Below, one piece after another: positions 28,141 through 38,960 of a stretch of 64,000 nucleotides of DNA. The translations under genes were made by a program, and so were the position numbers. This DNA comes from Komarekiella delphini-convector SJRDD-AB1. Lineage in GTDB: Bacteria; Cyanobacteriota; Cyanobacteriia; Cyanobacteriales; Nostocaceae. Location of the stretch: assembly GCF_014831675.1 (NCBI RefSeq), contig NZ_VJXY01000001.1, positions 489,324 through 553,323 on the forward strand, read 5' to 3'. Position 1 is the stretch's first letter. The number at the start of each line of letters is the position of its first letter. Below the pieces are notes generated by a model. That model worked only from the letters and a program-made list of their open reading frames with translations. It did not search any database and was not told where the DNA came from.

Positions 28141-28585
28141 TTTTAGGATTTTAGCTTTGGGATTTTTATTTTAGGGATTGGGGATTATCCCAGAAAGTGT
28201 TGCTTGGTGAGTGGTTGTAATGGTACTCCCAAATTATCCAAACATTATTGGTGTATATCCGCTTGTATCTTCAGTGGCAACTTTAGATTGATAGTTGGTG
28301 ATATTTTGATTCATTATCTATATTTCTAATTTAAAACGAAAACACTGTTCTCAGCTTACTTTGCTAGATAGTAGCAAGTAGGGCGATCGCTAATTGTCTT
28401 CAGCTGCTAAACCCTAGCCAAAAATTTTTGCGAACAGATTCTTTGCCACACCTATTGCTTTATGCTCAACTCGAACATTAGTACAAGAAGGCAAGCAGCA
28501 GAAGGATATTGCTTTTAAATTCAGCTTTTTAGCTTTTTAAACTGCATAATTCTTTCTGCGCTGCACTAGTCTTCTTTCCTCTGAA
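28141..28585. other. clpB upstream region, no gene
   Basis: 445 bp between gloA and clpB (both minus strand). It must hold the clpB promoter. No CIRCE-like inverted repeat (TTAGCACTC-N9-GAGTGCTAA) was found. One HIP1 site lies near 28384. Nothing else is recognised. Confidence 0.5.
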
Positions 28586-29020
28586 TTACTGACTCACAAG
28601 CTGTTCTTGTGATTCCTGTTTTGCTGCTGACCCTTGAGTACCCAGCTGAATTAGTTCAACTTTATACCCATCTGGGTCTTCTACAAAAGCAATTACCGTC
28701 GAACCGTGTTTCATTGGGCCTGGTTCTCGGACAACTTTACCGCCATGATTTCGGATTTCCTCACATGTGGCGTAAATATCATCAACACCAAGGGCAATAT
28801 GACCGTAAGCATTACCCAATTCGTACTTTTCTACCCCCCAGTTGTAAGTTAGTTCAAGCACCGTGTTATCGCTTTCATCACCGTAACCAACAAAAGCTAG
28901 GGTAAATTCTCCTCCCGGATAATCTTTTCGTCGGAGTAATTTCATTCCCAGCACTTCGCAGTAAAACTTCAAGGACTCTTCAAGGTTGCCGACTCGTAGC
29001 ATTGTGTGTAGTAATCGCAT
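28586..29020 (-). CDS. gloA: Lactoylglutathione lyase (glyoxalase I)
   Basis: 144 residues. Converts the glutathione hemithioacetal of methylglyoxal to S-lactoylglutathione. All four metal ligands are at the positions of the Ni-dependent E. coli enzyme: His5, Glu56, His74 and Glu122. Typical motifs: [44 protein letters not shown] and [14 protein letters not shown]. The Asn/Gln/Ser/Glu-rich tail after residue 125 is a short extension. Divergently placed from eno with 290 bp between, which contain a 60-bp G-rich dispersed repeat. Confidence 0.96.
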   Translation of the reverse strand: MRLLHTMLRVGNLEESLKFYCEVLGMKLLRRKDYPGGEFTLAFVGYGDESDNTVLELTYNWGVEKYELGNAYGHIALGVDDIYATCEEIRNHGGKVVREPGPMKHGSTVIAFVEDPDGYKVELIQLGTQGSAAKQESQEQLVSQ

Positions 29021-29079
29021 ATTGACCTTTGATCTGTACTCGGTTCAGTATTATTATCTGCAAACATTTTACAAAGCTT

Positions 29080-29139
29080 GGGGACTGGGGATTGGGGAAC
29101 TCGGGGCCCCCTCTGGGGATAAAGGGCAATGGGGACTGG
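29080..29139 (+). repeat. G-rich 60-bp dispersed repeat, copy 1
   Basis: Begins GGGGACTGGGGATTGGGG and contains the palindromic core CTCGGGGCCCCCTCTGGGG followed by ATAAAGGGCAATGGGG. Copy 2 (30661-30720, minus orientation) differs at about two positions; copy 3 is at 60966-61031. The four first G4 runs spaced 3, 3 and 5 nt fit a G-quadruplex motif. It lies in the gloA/eno divergent spacer. Confidence 0.85.
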
Positions 29140-29285
29140 AGAGTAATTACTGAACTCTTGACCAATTGCCAATCATTGGAAATCTTCTTTAATCTCAGCC
29201 TATAAAGTCTCCTTAACGCCTATGCTAGCGATTGGGTTAGCCACTGGACTGTATGCGATCGGCGCTCAGAACTCACTCGAAGTAA

Positions 29286-30599
<1,314 letters not shown>

Positions 30600-30660
30600 G
30601 AACTTGGGGCAGGGGAAGCAGCGGAAGCAGGGGAAGAATTAAATACTAATTCCCCATTCC

Positions 30661-30720
30661 CCAATCCCCATTGCCCCTTATCCCCAGAGGGGGCCCCGAG
30701 TTCCCCAATCCCCAGTCCCC
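30661..30720 (-). repeat. G-rich 60-bp dispersed repeat, copy 2 (inverted)
   Basis: Reverse complement of copy 1 with about two differences. It ends two bases before the argC stop codon, in the eno/argC convergent gap, and is preceded by GGGGAAGCAG-type G-runs (30606-30637). The pair encloses eno as a 1.5-kb inverted-repeat bracket. Confidence 0.85.
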
Positions 30721-30722
30721 AA

Positions 30723-31781
30723 TTACGGATAAAACCCCAACTTGGGCAACCCTAGAGTTTCATCCCAGCCCATCATCAGGTTAAGGCATTGAATTGCTTG
30801 ACCCGCCTGTCCTTTTATTAGGTTGTCAATTGCTGACATCACAATTACCCGACCAGTACGTGGATCGACTTCTAAGCCGATGTAGCAAAGATTGCTACCA
30901 CTTGCCCACTTGGTTTGAGGATAAACCCCGCTCTCACAGATTTTTATCCAAGGTGAGTTACGGTAAAAAGCAGTAAAAATCGTGATTAAATCATCTCGCA
31001 CTAGTCCGGGATCGCGTAGTCTGGCATATACAGTAGCTAAAATCCCGCGCACCATTGGGACAAGGTGCGGTGTAAATTGGATCATGAGTTCGTGACCAGC
31101 TAAGTCACTGCAAATTTGCTCAATTTCTGGGGTATGACGGTGACGGGCGACACCATAGGCGGCTAAGGAGTTGTCTGCCTCGGCTAGCAATAAGTCGGTT
31201 TTGGCTTGCCGTCCGCTGCCAGATGTGCCCGACTTGGCGTCGATAATGGCTGTTTCTGGTACGATTAAGCCTTGTTTCAGAAGTGGTGAAAGTGCTAGGA
31301 GACTGGCGGTGGGATAGCAACCAGGACAGCCAATTAGCTGGGCTTCGGCAATGCGATCGCGGTACAGTTCTGGTAGTCCATAAACCGCTGTGGCAGCAGT
31401 TGCGCGATCATTTCTCTGTGTGCCATACCAATCTGTATAAGTTGTTAAATCACTGAACCGATAGTCTGCACTCAGATCCAGTACTTTACATCCTTTTTCT
31501 AAAAGTTTGGGTGCGATTTGACAAGCCAAACCATTAGGTAAAGAGAGGAACACGACTTCACAGCGGTGAGCAATTATTTCTGGCTCTATCGCTTCTATTG
31601 GCAGGTTAACTGCATGAGCCAGATGTGGGTAGATATTAGTAAAGGATTTCCCGGCGCTGTTCTCACCGCCCAAATAAACCAGTTCTACTTCTGGATGATC
31701 CATTAGTAGTCGGACTAACTGTACTCCGCCATAGCCTGACGCGCCAACAATCCCAACGGGTACGCGTCTAAATTTGCCCAT
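30723..31781 (-). CDS. argC: N-acetyl-gamma-glutamyl-phosphate reductase
   Basis: 352 residues, the long type. Third step of arginine synthesis: NADPH reduction of N-acetylglutamyl phosphate to the semialdehyde. Rossmann start [18 protein letters not shown], the catalytic Cys155 in [24 protein letters not shown], the [10 protein letters not shown] block with a conserved His pair and [13 protein letters not shown]-terminal [18 protein letters not shown]-like sequence ([14 protein letters not shown]) completes the family pattern. Convergent with eno; divergent from ribBA with a repeat-filled 0.47-kb gap. Confidence 0.97.
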   Translation of the reverse strand: MGKFRRVPVGIVGASGYGGVQLVRLLMDHPEVELVYLGGENSAGKSFTNIYPHLAHAVNLPIEAIEPEIIAHRCEVVFLSLPNGLACQIAPKLLEKGCKVLDLSADYRFSDLTTYTDWYGTQRNDRATAATAVYGLPELYRDRIAEAQLIGCPGCYPTASLLALSPLLKQGLIVPETAIIDAKSGTSGSGRQAKTDLLLAEADNSLAAYGVARHRHTPEIEQICSDLAGHELMIQFTPHLVPMVRGILATVYARLRDPGLVRDDLITIFTAFYRNSPWIKICESGVYPQTKWASGSNLCYIGLEVDPRTGRVIVMSAIDNLIKGQAGQAIQCLNLMMGWDETLGLPKLGFYP

Positions 31782-32250
31782 GATCTGAAATCCTTATCCG
31801 CTTTTGGTTAATTCGTTCTCAGCTATCAACATATCAGCGACTAGACGCCCGGTGCATAAAACGCCAAACCCCTCTATTTCATTCTGGGGAGTCCAGAGTC
31901 AAAAACTCAACAGTTTTTAACCCTTGATCCTTGAGGGCCAGTCGCCTCTCTTGGCAAAGACGCTGCGCGTAGCTTGCTTCCCGTAGGGGTACAAGTTGGG
32001 AAACCCTTGACGCTCCTGTCACTACCGCTGCGCTAACACCACGGCGCTGGCTCCCCTTGACCCTTGACTTCACAGAGTGAGTATTCAAATTTCGCTGCAC
32101 TTTGGTGCTAAACTCCAATAATTTTTGGTGATAGAAATTTTTGCCATATTATCAAATCATTGCTAGTCTACTTCTCTGCCTTATAAAGGAGCTACAATCT
32201 AAAAGAAGAAATTGTTAAAAAAATTTACGTTAGGTAGCTGGAATTCTTCT
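31782..32250. other. argC-ribBA divergent spacer with small dispersed repeats
   Basis: About 0.47 kb. Between 31935 and 32060 it holds several GC-rich dispersed-repeat pieces (GACGCTGCGCGTAGCTTGCTTC near 31961, split around its centre; CGCTGCGCTAACACCACGGCGCTGG near 32025). The first shares GCGTAGCTTGCTTC with 58464-58477. A minus-strand frame across this block (31879-32118) is repeat-derived. No FMN riboswitch could be recognised ahead of ribBA. Confidence 0.55.
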
Positions 32251-33924
32251 GTGTCACAGCCTAAGACTACCCAAGCTTTTAAATTTGATTCGATTGATGC
32301 CGCCTTGGCAGACCTGAAATCTGGTCGCGTCATTGTAGTGGTCGATGATGAAAATAGAGAAAATGAAGGCGACTTGATTTGTGCTGCCCAATTTGCCACA
32401 CCTGACATGATTAATTTCATGGCGGTGGAAGCTAGAGGGTTGATTTGTTTAGCGATGACTGGCGATCGCCTTGATGAACTAGACTTACCATTGATGGTGA
32501 GCAATATTACAGATACTAACCAGACTGCCTTCACCGTCAGTATTGATGCCGGCCCACATTTAGGCGTCAGTACTGGGATTTCAGCGGAAGACCGCGCCCG
32601 CACTATCCAAGTTACTCTCAACCCAGCTACAAAACCTTTAGATTTACGTCGTCCTGGTCATATTTTCCCGATTCGAGCTAGGGAAGGAGGCGTACTAAAA
32701 CGGGCAGGACATACAGAAGCAGCTGTAGACTTATCTCGACTAGCAGGGCTATATCCAGCGGGGGTAATTTGTGAAATTCAAAACCCCGATGGTTCAATGG
32801 CGCGGTTGCAGCAGTTAATTGAATATGCTCAACATCACAATCTAAAAATTATTAGTATTGCGGATTTAATTAGTTATCGCCTTCAACACGATCGCTTAGT
32901 ATATCGCGAAGTTGTAACTAAGCTACCCAGCCAGTTCGGTCAGTTTGAAATTTACGCCTACCGCCACACTCTGGATAATACAGAACATGTTGCCATTGTC
33001 AAGGGTGATCCAGCTAACTTTAAAGATGAGCCAGTGATGGTGCGGATGCATTCAGAATGCTTAACTGGTGACGCTTTGGGGTCTTTGCGCTGCGATTGTC
33101 GGATGCAACTACAGGCAGCACTAAAAATGATTGAGAGTGCTGGTCAAGGTGTAGTTGTATACCTGCGGCAAGAAGGACGAGGAATCGGGTTGATTAATAA
33201 GCTGAAAGCCTACTCGTTGCAGGATATGGGGCTGGATACAGTTGAAGCGAATGAGCGTTTGGGCTTTCCCGCTGACTTGCGAGACTATGGGATGGGAGCG
33301 CAAATGCTGATGGATTTAGGCATTAAAAAGATTCGCTTGATAACTAATAATCCTCGCAAAATTGCTGGAGTCAAGGGTTATGGGTTGGAAGTCGTTGACC
33401 GCGTACCGTTGTTGATTGAAGCGAATGACTACAACTCCTATTATTTGGCAACGAAGGCGAAAAAGCTAGGTCACATGCTGTTACAGACTTATCTGGTGAC
33501 AGTGGCAATTCACTGGCAAGATGACCCGCAGTTGGTGACGAAACGCTATGAACGTTTAGAGAAATTGCGACATTTAGCGAGAAGCCATGATTTATTGTTG
33601 CAAGAAGAGGCGCGTCCGTTAGGGCTGGCATTGTTTGACGAGCCAGCTTTGACAGTACACTTGGGTTTTGATCAACCAAAAGTTGCTAGCTGTGATTGGT
33701 ATCAGCAGAGTGGTCATCCTTACTTACAAGCCATCTTCCAAATTTTGGATAATCTTGCAACTTTGCCTTACGTCCAGAAGCTAGAATTTCTGATTTCTTC
33801 TGGTAGCGACCCCTTGAGTAATTTGCAAGTCCAACTAGATCGGCAAATCTTCTCGGATGATACACTGCCTTCATCGTTGAGCGATCGCCTAGAAACACAA
33901 CAAATTTATAGCTTTAGTAAATAA
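32251..33924 (+). CDS. ribBA: Bifunctional DHBP synthase / GTP cyclohydrolase II (RibBA)
   Basis: 557 residues from the GTG at 32251 ([10 protein letters not shown]), which fits the family; the frame is open to a TTG at 32212. RibB part (residues 1-210): [57 protein letters not shown] and [11 protein letters not shown]. RibA part: [21 protein letters not shown] with the zinc Cys trio, [11 protein letters not shown] and [16 protein letters not shown]. It makes both precursors of riboflavin. About 150 extra C-terminal residues follow the cyclohydrolase core (after [11 protein letters not shown]); they contain [20 protein letters not shown] and have no function I can name. Such tails are, to my knowledge, common in cyanobacterial RibBA. 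Confidence 0.96.
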   Translation: MSQPKTTQAFKFDSIDAALADLKSGRVIVVVDDENRENEGDLICAAQFATPDMINFMAVEARGLICLAMTGDRLDELDLPLMVSNITDTNQTAFTVSIDAGPHLGVSTGISAEDRARTIQVTLNPATKPLDLRRPGHIFPIRAREGGVLKRAGHTEAAVDLSRLAGLYPAGVICEIQNPDGSMARLQQLIEYAQHHNLKIISIADLISYRLQHDRLVYREVVTKLPSQFGQFEIYAYRHTLDNTEHVAIVKGDPANFKDEPVMVRMHSECLTGDALGSLRCDCRMQLQAALKMIESAGQGVVVYLRQEGRGIGLINKLKAYSLQDMGLDTVEANERLGFPADLRDYGMGAQMLMDLGIKKIRLITNNPRKIAGVKGYGLEVVDRVPLLIEANDYNSYYLATKAKKLGHMLLQTYLVTVAIHWQDDPQLVTKRYERLEKLRHLARSHDLLLQEEARPLGLALFDEPALTVHLGFDQPKVASCDWYQQSGHPYLQAIFQILDNLATLPYVQKLEFLISSGSDPLSNLQVQLDRQIFSDDTLPSSLSDRLETQQIYSFSK

Positions 33925-33971
33925 GCTAATGCGCGTCTAAATTGCATAACTACTCTTTGTAATTGTTAACT

Positions 33972-34005
33972 GTTGACTGTTGACAGTTAACCGTTAACAG
34001 TCAAC
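33972..34005. repeat. GTTGACTGTT STRR palindrome
   Basis: GTTGACTGTT (33972-33981) and AACAGTCAAC (33996-34005) around a loop that itself contains GTTAAC and its partner. Same family as 17283-17325. It lies between convergent ribBA and the amidase gene; 34081-34114 nearby is a CCCCAGT heptamer array. Confidence 0.75.
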
Positions 34006-34080
34006 CTGAATGTCGAGGTAATGTGCAATTTAAATGCATGACAGCTTAGTTATTTGTCATTTGTCATTAATTATTCTCTT

Positions 34081-34114
34081 CCCCAGTCCCCAGTCCCTAG
34101 TCCCCAGTCCCCAG
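34081..34114. repeat. CCCCAGT heptamer STRR, about 5 units
   Basis: CCCCAGT, CCCCAGT, CCCTAGT, CCCCAGT, CCCCAG in tandem. It runs over the stop-codon end of the amidase gene (minus strand), so the last residues of that protein (LGTGD) are encoded by repeat. Minus-strand G4 runs give a G-quadruplex motif. Confidence 0.8.
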
Positions 34115-34969
34115 CTTGTAAGTTGGTTTCACCTGACGATAGGTATGAAGTAGGCTGAGGAACTTGTCAGAGTCAAAATTTATCGGGTCAACTTTTTGAC
34201 CAGAACGGTCTACTTCCTGGTGAGTGGTGATGCGATCGTCTGGTACTTGACTTTGAGCAACTAACCAGGCTAGAGAATTATATTGAGCTTCAGTGTAGCC
34301 GCTATGGGTTTTTTGGCTACTGTTATAACTATCTGGCGGTGTTTCCAAAGAAACGTGATATGCAAAATTATTCACAGATGGCGGTAAATCTGGATTAGTC
34401 TTCACAGTTTCAGACCCATCAGGACTATCAAATACTGAGTTAGCTGCGCCGAAAGCTCGCTTTTCTGGCGGTACTAGATAAACAATCGTCCCATCTAGCT
34501 TGATTAAGGTGTGATAACTCGCTTGAACACTTTCATCATTATGGGGTGCTTGAAAAAAATTAATGGCGCTGGAAGCAGAATAACCGGTTTCATGAAGTAC
34601 TATAATCGCTTCGTTATTGATAAGTTCGCCATTAATATCTTTGGCGTAGCGTTCTCCATAGTTGCTGGGGTTAACGGCAGCAATTTCATAACTAGGTCTG
34701 TATTGTGCAAAAGCCTCAGTTGTGCTGTATCTGGCTACAGCCTTGTTCGTCTTGACTGAGGATTTAACAACTTTTTTAGACTCGTTACCTTGATTTTTTG
34801 CTGATTGCAATTGCGCCTTTGGATATTGACTCAAGGTTATATTTTCTGGATTCGATGTTGGCGTATTACTTTGTAATTGTGTCCCTTTTCCAGCAAGCAG
34901 CACCAAAATTAAAGCGGCGAACATTAGAGAAATTAGCATGACTCTAGTCGCCCAGTCTTTAAACTTCAT
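34097..34969 (-). CDS. N-acetylmuramoyl-L-alanine amidase (Amidase_2), membrane-anchored
   Basis: 290 residues. An N-terminal signal anchor (RVMLISLMFAALILVLLAG, residues 9-27) precedes a 65-residue low-complexity linker and the Amidase_2 domain from about residue 95. Candidate zinc ligands are the His of IVLHETGYS, the His of ITTHQEVD (or of FAYHVSLE) and the Asp of GQKVDP. It would cleave the bond between N-acetylmuramic acid and L-Ala in periplasmic peptidoglycan, a step in septal remodelling, cell-cell junction drilling or muropeptide recycling. The last codons lie in a CCCCAGT array, so the C-terminus may differ from homologues. Convergent with ribBA. Confidence 0.88.
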   Translation of the reverse strand: MKFKDWATRVMLISLMFAALILVLLAGKGTQLQSNTPTSNPENITLSQYPKAQLQSAKNQGNESKKVVKSSVKTNKAVARYSTTEAFAQYRPSYEIAAVNPSNYGERYAKDINGELINNEAIIVLHETGYSASSAINFFQAPHNDESVQASYHTLIKLDGTIVYLVPPEKRAFGAANSVFDSPDGSETVKTNPDLPPSVNNFAYHVSLETPPDSYNSSQKTHSGYTEAQYNSLAWLVAQSQVPDDRITTHQEVDRSGQKVDPINFDSDKFLSLLHTYRQVKPTYKLGTGD

Positions 34970-35137
34970 GATCCTAATATTTGTAAAACGGTAGATATTA
35001 ACTTAATTATCTTAATTTTAGTAATAACTTGGTTATAAGTATATGTTTTAATCCTAGGTATTTTTTTTAGGTGCTTCCTCTGCCTATAGGGCTATTTAGA
35101 GGCTATTTATAAACAAAATATAAAATTGACAATTGTA

Positions 35138-37717
35138 TTAACGTTTGTACTCTGCGGCATGGTGTTCGCATAGCCATAGATAATGTCCTTCTGGAGTTAA
35201 GATATTTTTTAATCCACCCCAGTGTTGCTGTGGGTCTTTTTCATCTAATAGTTGGCGCAAGGCACGTAAAGCAGCGCCATCAGAACGTTCTGGATCTAAA
35301 TCTTCACCTCTAGCAATCTTGTCTGCTAATTCTAAATCTTTAGATTCTTTGAGTTCAGGTAATTTTGTTGCTAATTCTTTAAATAGTTCTAAATCATTTT
35401 TGAATAGCGTTTCATATTCTTTGGGATTTACTACACCCAGCCAAGGGCCTACTATGGGTGCAGCATATTTCAAAATGCGAAATAATCTACTAATATAAGG
35501 TGCAGTTACTCTTAACCATTCGGCAGGTTCATTTATCTCATATAAACCGCCTTCTTGGGTGGGATGCCAACAGCCTGCTGCTTGGCAATAGAGTTGTAAA
35601 TCTAATTTCTGTCCAGTTATATTTCTCTGCCAAACTTTACTGCCATGCGGACGCAGGACAAATACATTAGGACAATGAGAATCTATTTTTGATTGTTCGC
35701 GGCGGAATGCATTAGTAAATTCTCTTTGCGTCAGTTCTAGAAGATTATCCAGTTTATTTTTAATATCATCATTACCTTTATCAACTTTATTCTTTAAATC
35801 GTTGAGACTGTCTAAAACTGCATCTTGTTTAGTCCAATACAATCCCTGTAATAGTGCTGTTACTGATACATCTTCGTCTTCTGTGGCTTCTGGGCATTCA
35901 ATTGTGTGTTTCTGTTTTTGCAATCGCTTTTGTACTTGTTCATAGTCAAACTCATGAGGGCAAGGTTTACCATTATGACCAAGACAGGGTATTTTGCGTT
36001 GAATTTGCAATCCGGGAAACCGTTCAAGCGTCTTTTCGATACCATCCTTGAGGAGTACAAAGAAATTCAGCGGGTATGCTCCCCGGACTGTTAATTGCAA
36101 GTAGCGTTCATGAGGAAATGCTTGCACTAAAGCTAAATGTTTTTGCTCTGGTGTATCAGCAAATAGGACACCATTTCGCCAATGGGTATTGGTTGTAAAG
36201 CGATGTTGACGCGCAATAAACCAAGTGGGAATACCCGCAGGGATAGTATTGAGTTGGAATTTCATCGAAATTTCATGGCACTCGCTTGATTGTTTTATTT
36301 GCTGCCATTTCTGTTCATAGTTAGGCGGGTCGAAGGGCAAACGTTCAACAACTCAACTGATATCACGGTTTTCTTGAGTGCGGTAGGAAAGGTCAAAACG
36401 CTCCATTAGATGCAAAAAGTGGTCGCGCATTGATGGCTCTAAGTCTCGCCAAAGTTGAGCCATTTCCTGACGGGTGAAGATGCCAACGCGCTTGATTACT
36501 TCTTCGCTTTCTAAGACTTTGCTGATATATTCAGTTACCCATTGGGGTTGTAGGATAACGGTATCGTTAAGTTCTTCGTTGTCTTGGAAGTAGAGAATTT
36601 CGCCTAATTCATGCAGCCATCGCGCTAGCACTTCTTTGCTAATATCAGCAACTTTGGACTCAGCCATGATGTCCCACAATTGTTGTGGTGTGATTTGTTT
36701 TTTTGAGTGGGTGCGGATAGCATTGGCAGCATTTAGCCAGGTGGTAGGCCAGATTTCACCCATCAAAGGTAACTTGGCGGCTGCTTCTGCAATTGTCTGG
36801 CGAAGTTCTTCAACGCCGAAGCTAATCTTAGAGCTAATTTTACAGTGTTCGATAATCTCGGGGTACTTGCGGCGTAACTCAGCCAGGGGAAGGTCTGCAT
36901 TTCGTTCGTCGATGTGGGTGGCGACGAGTAATATCGGAGATTCTGGGGCTAAGGCTTTGATGGTATCTAGCCAGTAGTAGAGTTTACCTTGTTCAAATCC
37001 CAGTCGGGCATTCCAGGCGAGTAAGAACAGGGAGCGGTTAGTGAGAAAGAATTGATGGGTGGCGTGATAGATTTCCTGTCCACCAAAATCCCAGGTGTTC
37101 AGCTGCATGGTGACTGCTTGCGTGGGATGGGTTAATTCGAGGGACTTAATTTCAATACCGTGGGTGGTAGATTCCTGGGTGTCGAACTCTTCGCCGCGCA
37201 ATGCTCTTAATAAGGATGTCTTACCTACACCTCCTTCACCGACGACTAGGAGTTTAGAAACCCACTGGCGTAGGCTACCCTCTAAGCGTTCTCGAAGATA
37301 GATTAAAATCGCCTGCGTTTCTTGCTCAACAATTTCAGGAGGGGGCGAGGTTAATGGATTGTTATGGAGGAATAGCCTTGTCAGGTTGGAGAGTTGGCAG
37401 ATTTCTGGCGGCAGGCTGCTGAGTTGATTGTTAGAGAGAAATAGCCTTGTCAGGTTGGAGAGTTGGCAGATTTCTGGCGGCAGGCTGCTGAGTTGATTGT
37501 CAGGGAGGTATAGCTCTGTCAGGTTGGAGAGTTGGCAGATTTCTGGCGGCAGGCTGCTGAGTTGATTGTTAGAGAGGTCTAGCCTTGTCAGGTTGGAGAG
37601 TTGGCAGATTTCTGGCGGCAGGCTGCTGAGTTGATTGTCAGAGAGGTCTAGCTCTGTCACCTTTTCTTTGGCAGCTTGTTCAATAATTTGCAACAGTTCT
37701 TCGTTTGTCACCTGCAA
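35138..37717 (-). pseudogene. ROCO (LRR-Roc-COR) GTPase gene interrupted by an in-frame TGA
   Basis: Two frames (36353-37717, 454 aa; 35138-36340, 400 aa) lie in the same phase and are separated only by DIS-TGA-VVERLPFDPP, so one 859-residue gene with a single premature stop explains both. Domain order: four and a half LRRs (residues about 17-130, SLPPEICQLSNLTxLxL), a Roc GTPase (P-loop VVGEGGVGKTSLL near residue 160, WDFGGQE switch, ATHIDE), COR (WPTTWLNA, DIMAESKVADIS to the break) continuing after the stop with FFVLLKDGIEKTLERFPGL and a Cys/His-bearing C-terminal region (CPHEFDYEQ, CQAAGCWHP). The N-terminal product alone would keep LRR-Roc plus half of COR. Alternatives are sequencing error or readthrough. 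The LRR block is made of 69-bp repeats almost identical in DNA. Confidence 0.85.
37373..37650 (-). repeat. Four 69-bp tandem repeats encoding LRRs
   Basis: TCAGGTTGGAGAGTTGG recurs at 37381, 37450, 37519 and 37588, exactly 69 bp (23 codons) apart, within near-identical units. Differences sit mostly in the variable LxLxNN positions. The high DNA identity indicates recent unit duplication or gene conversion. Confidence 0.9.
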
Positions 37718-37891
37718 ACCTCACCAACTCTATAGCCTTATTTACCAGAATAGTTTATTGCAACTAGAGTATGGGGCTAGATTAGTGTGTTCTATCTACA
37801 TAAGAACGGCTGTAATGTTTAAATTAACGGGGCGCGTAGGCGTAGCCCGTCGTAGACATCGCTAATTTCCCCAAAACGCTCACTCCTTCAC

Positions 37892-38175
37892 AAATATCAA
37901 AGATTCATCGGTAAATATCAAAGATTCATCGGCGAATATTAAAGATTCATCGGTAAATATCAAAGATTCATCGGCGAATATCAAAGACTCGTCGGCGAAT
38001 ATCAAAGACTCATTGGTGAATATCAAAGATTCATCGGCGAATATCAAAGACTCATTGGTGAATATCAAAGATTCATCGGTGAATATCAAAGATTCATTGG
38101 TGAATATCAAAGATTCATCGGCGAATATCAAAGATTCATCGGTGAATATCAAAGATTCATCGGCGAATATCAAAG
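37892..38175. repeat. 21-bp tandem repeat array, 13 full units plus part
   Basis: Unit AATATCAAAGATTCATCGGTG with changes at a few fixed positions (ATC/ATT, GATTCA/GACTCA, TCGG/TTGG, GGT/GGC, G/A). No spacers, so not CRISPR. Because 21 is a multiple of 3 and the unit lacks stops, open frames appear on both strands (minus SLIFADE-type, plus NIKDSSV-type heptads). Neither has a credible start; the minus frame begins at a GTG in the following direct repeat. I treat the frames as by-products. Confidence 0.9.
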
Positions 38176-38184
38176 GGTGGTTAC

Positions 38185-38407
38185 GCTTTCGCGCTAACAC
38201 ACCTTACAACTACGACCAGTTTATAATTGCGATCGCACCAACGCTAAAGACGATCATCTGTTCTAACTGAGAGCTTGCATCAATCCTAACAACCGCATCA
38301 GAATGAATTAAGTAGAATAGTAGAAGATGCCGTACTTTCGGTGCTAACATACCCTACGACTAAACCACTTGATAATTGCGATCGCACCACCAACGCTACA
38401 GGCGATC
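38185..38407. repeat. Imperfect direct repeat of about 72 bp
   Basis: 38185-38255 and 38335-38407 share the pattern CTTTCG-GCTAACA-ACC-TAC-ACTA followed by TAATTGCGATCGCACCA and CAACGCTA-A-GCGATC-type ends. Each carries one HIP1 site. The first copy abuts the 21-bp array. They look like a local duplication. Confidence 0.65.
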
Positions 38408-38450
38408 GTCTCATGACATACATTAAATATAGTTAGCAGTCGGCAATTCT

Positions 38451-38654
38451 ATGAGTATTCGTCAAGAACTTCTAAGTGTGATTGAACAACTGAATGATGA
38501 GCAGTTATCAGCACTGCTAGATTTAGCTCTTTCTTTCAAGAATGGAGAAAAATCTGTTAATCCTACTGTTGAATCTCAGGCTTATTAGGATTGGGTAAGT
38601 CCTGAGAATGATATTTACGACGAAGTATTTGCTGATGAACTTACAGCGCGGTGA
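38451..38654 (+). pseudogene. Antitoxin gene of a MazF/PemK-type pair, broken by TAG
   Basis: ATG at 38451 gives 45 codons (MSIRQELLSVIEQLNDEQL to QAY) and a TAG at 38586. The same frame continues with DWVSPENDIYDEVFADELTAR to a TGA at 38652 that overlaps the toxin start by 20 bp, the usual antitoxin-toxin overlap. Restoring the TAG (for example as CAG) gives a 67-residue protein. The acidic C-terminal part, normally the toxin-neutralising segment, is lost. Family assignment of the antitoxin is by context. Confidence 0.75.
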
Positions 38655-38960
38655 TGTCGTATTGTGTCGAGTTCCCATGCCTTCAACCGGATTCACACAG
38701 TTTAAAGTTCGCCCTGCTGTTGTTATTTCGGCTAATCAATTGAATCAAATTCTTGATGATTTGATGGTTGTGCCTTGTACTTCCAACACTAATCGTCCTT
38801 TAACGGTGACGCAATATTTAATAACAGGCGATGAAATTGCCATGTGAGTCAATTTTTACATTAAATAAACCTATGGTTCTCACAAAGCTGGGTTCTCTTT
38901 CCTTTGAGGCGATTAATCAGGTGAATTCCTGTCTAGTAACGGCTTTGGAATTAGAGAGTA
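38635..38960 (+). pseudogene. MazF/PemK-family toxin gene, frameshifted
   Basis: From ATG 38635: MNLQRGDVVLCRVPMPSTG, then FKVRPAVVIS, LMVVPCTSN and ITGDEIAM, a typical MazF N-terminal half, ending at a TGA at 38845. In the +1 frame from 38843 the sequence goes on with CESILTLNKPMV, LGSLSFEAINQVNSCL and TALELE, the expected C-terminal half. A small deletion (some residues normally between GDEIA and CESIL are absent) explains the shift. The frame then runs into a MITE-like element at 38961. As mRNA endonuclease the product is predicted inactive. Confidence 0.8.

Noticed and set aside
31879-32118. 79-codon minus-strand frame upstream of ribBA
   Set aside because: Encoded largely by dispersed GC-rich repeats in the argC-ribBA spacer; no domain.
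36341-36352. Frameshift between the two ROCO parts
   Set aside because: The two parts are in the same phase; a single TGA is enough to explain the break.
37892-38175. CRISPR array
   Set aside because: The units are directly contiguous, with no unique spacers and no cas genes nearby.
37880-38270. Repeat proteins on either strand (SLIFADE and NIKDSS heptads)
   Set aside because: A stop-free 21-bp unit makes frames on both strands automatically; neither has a plausible start or ribosome site.
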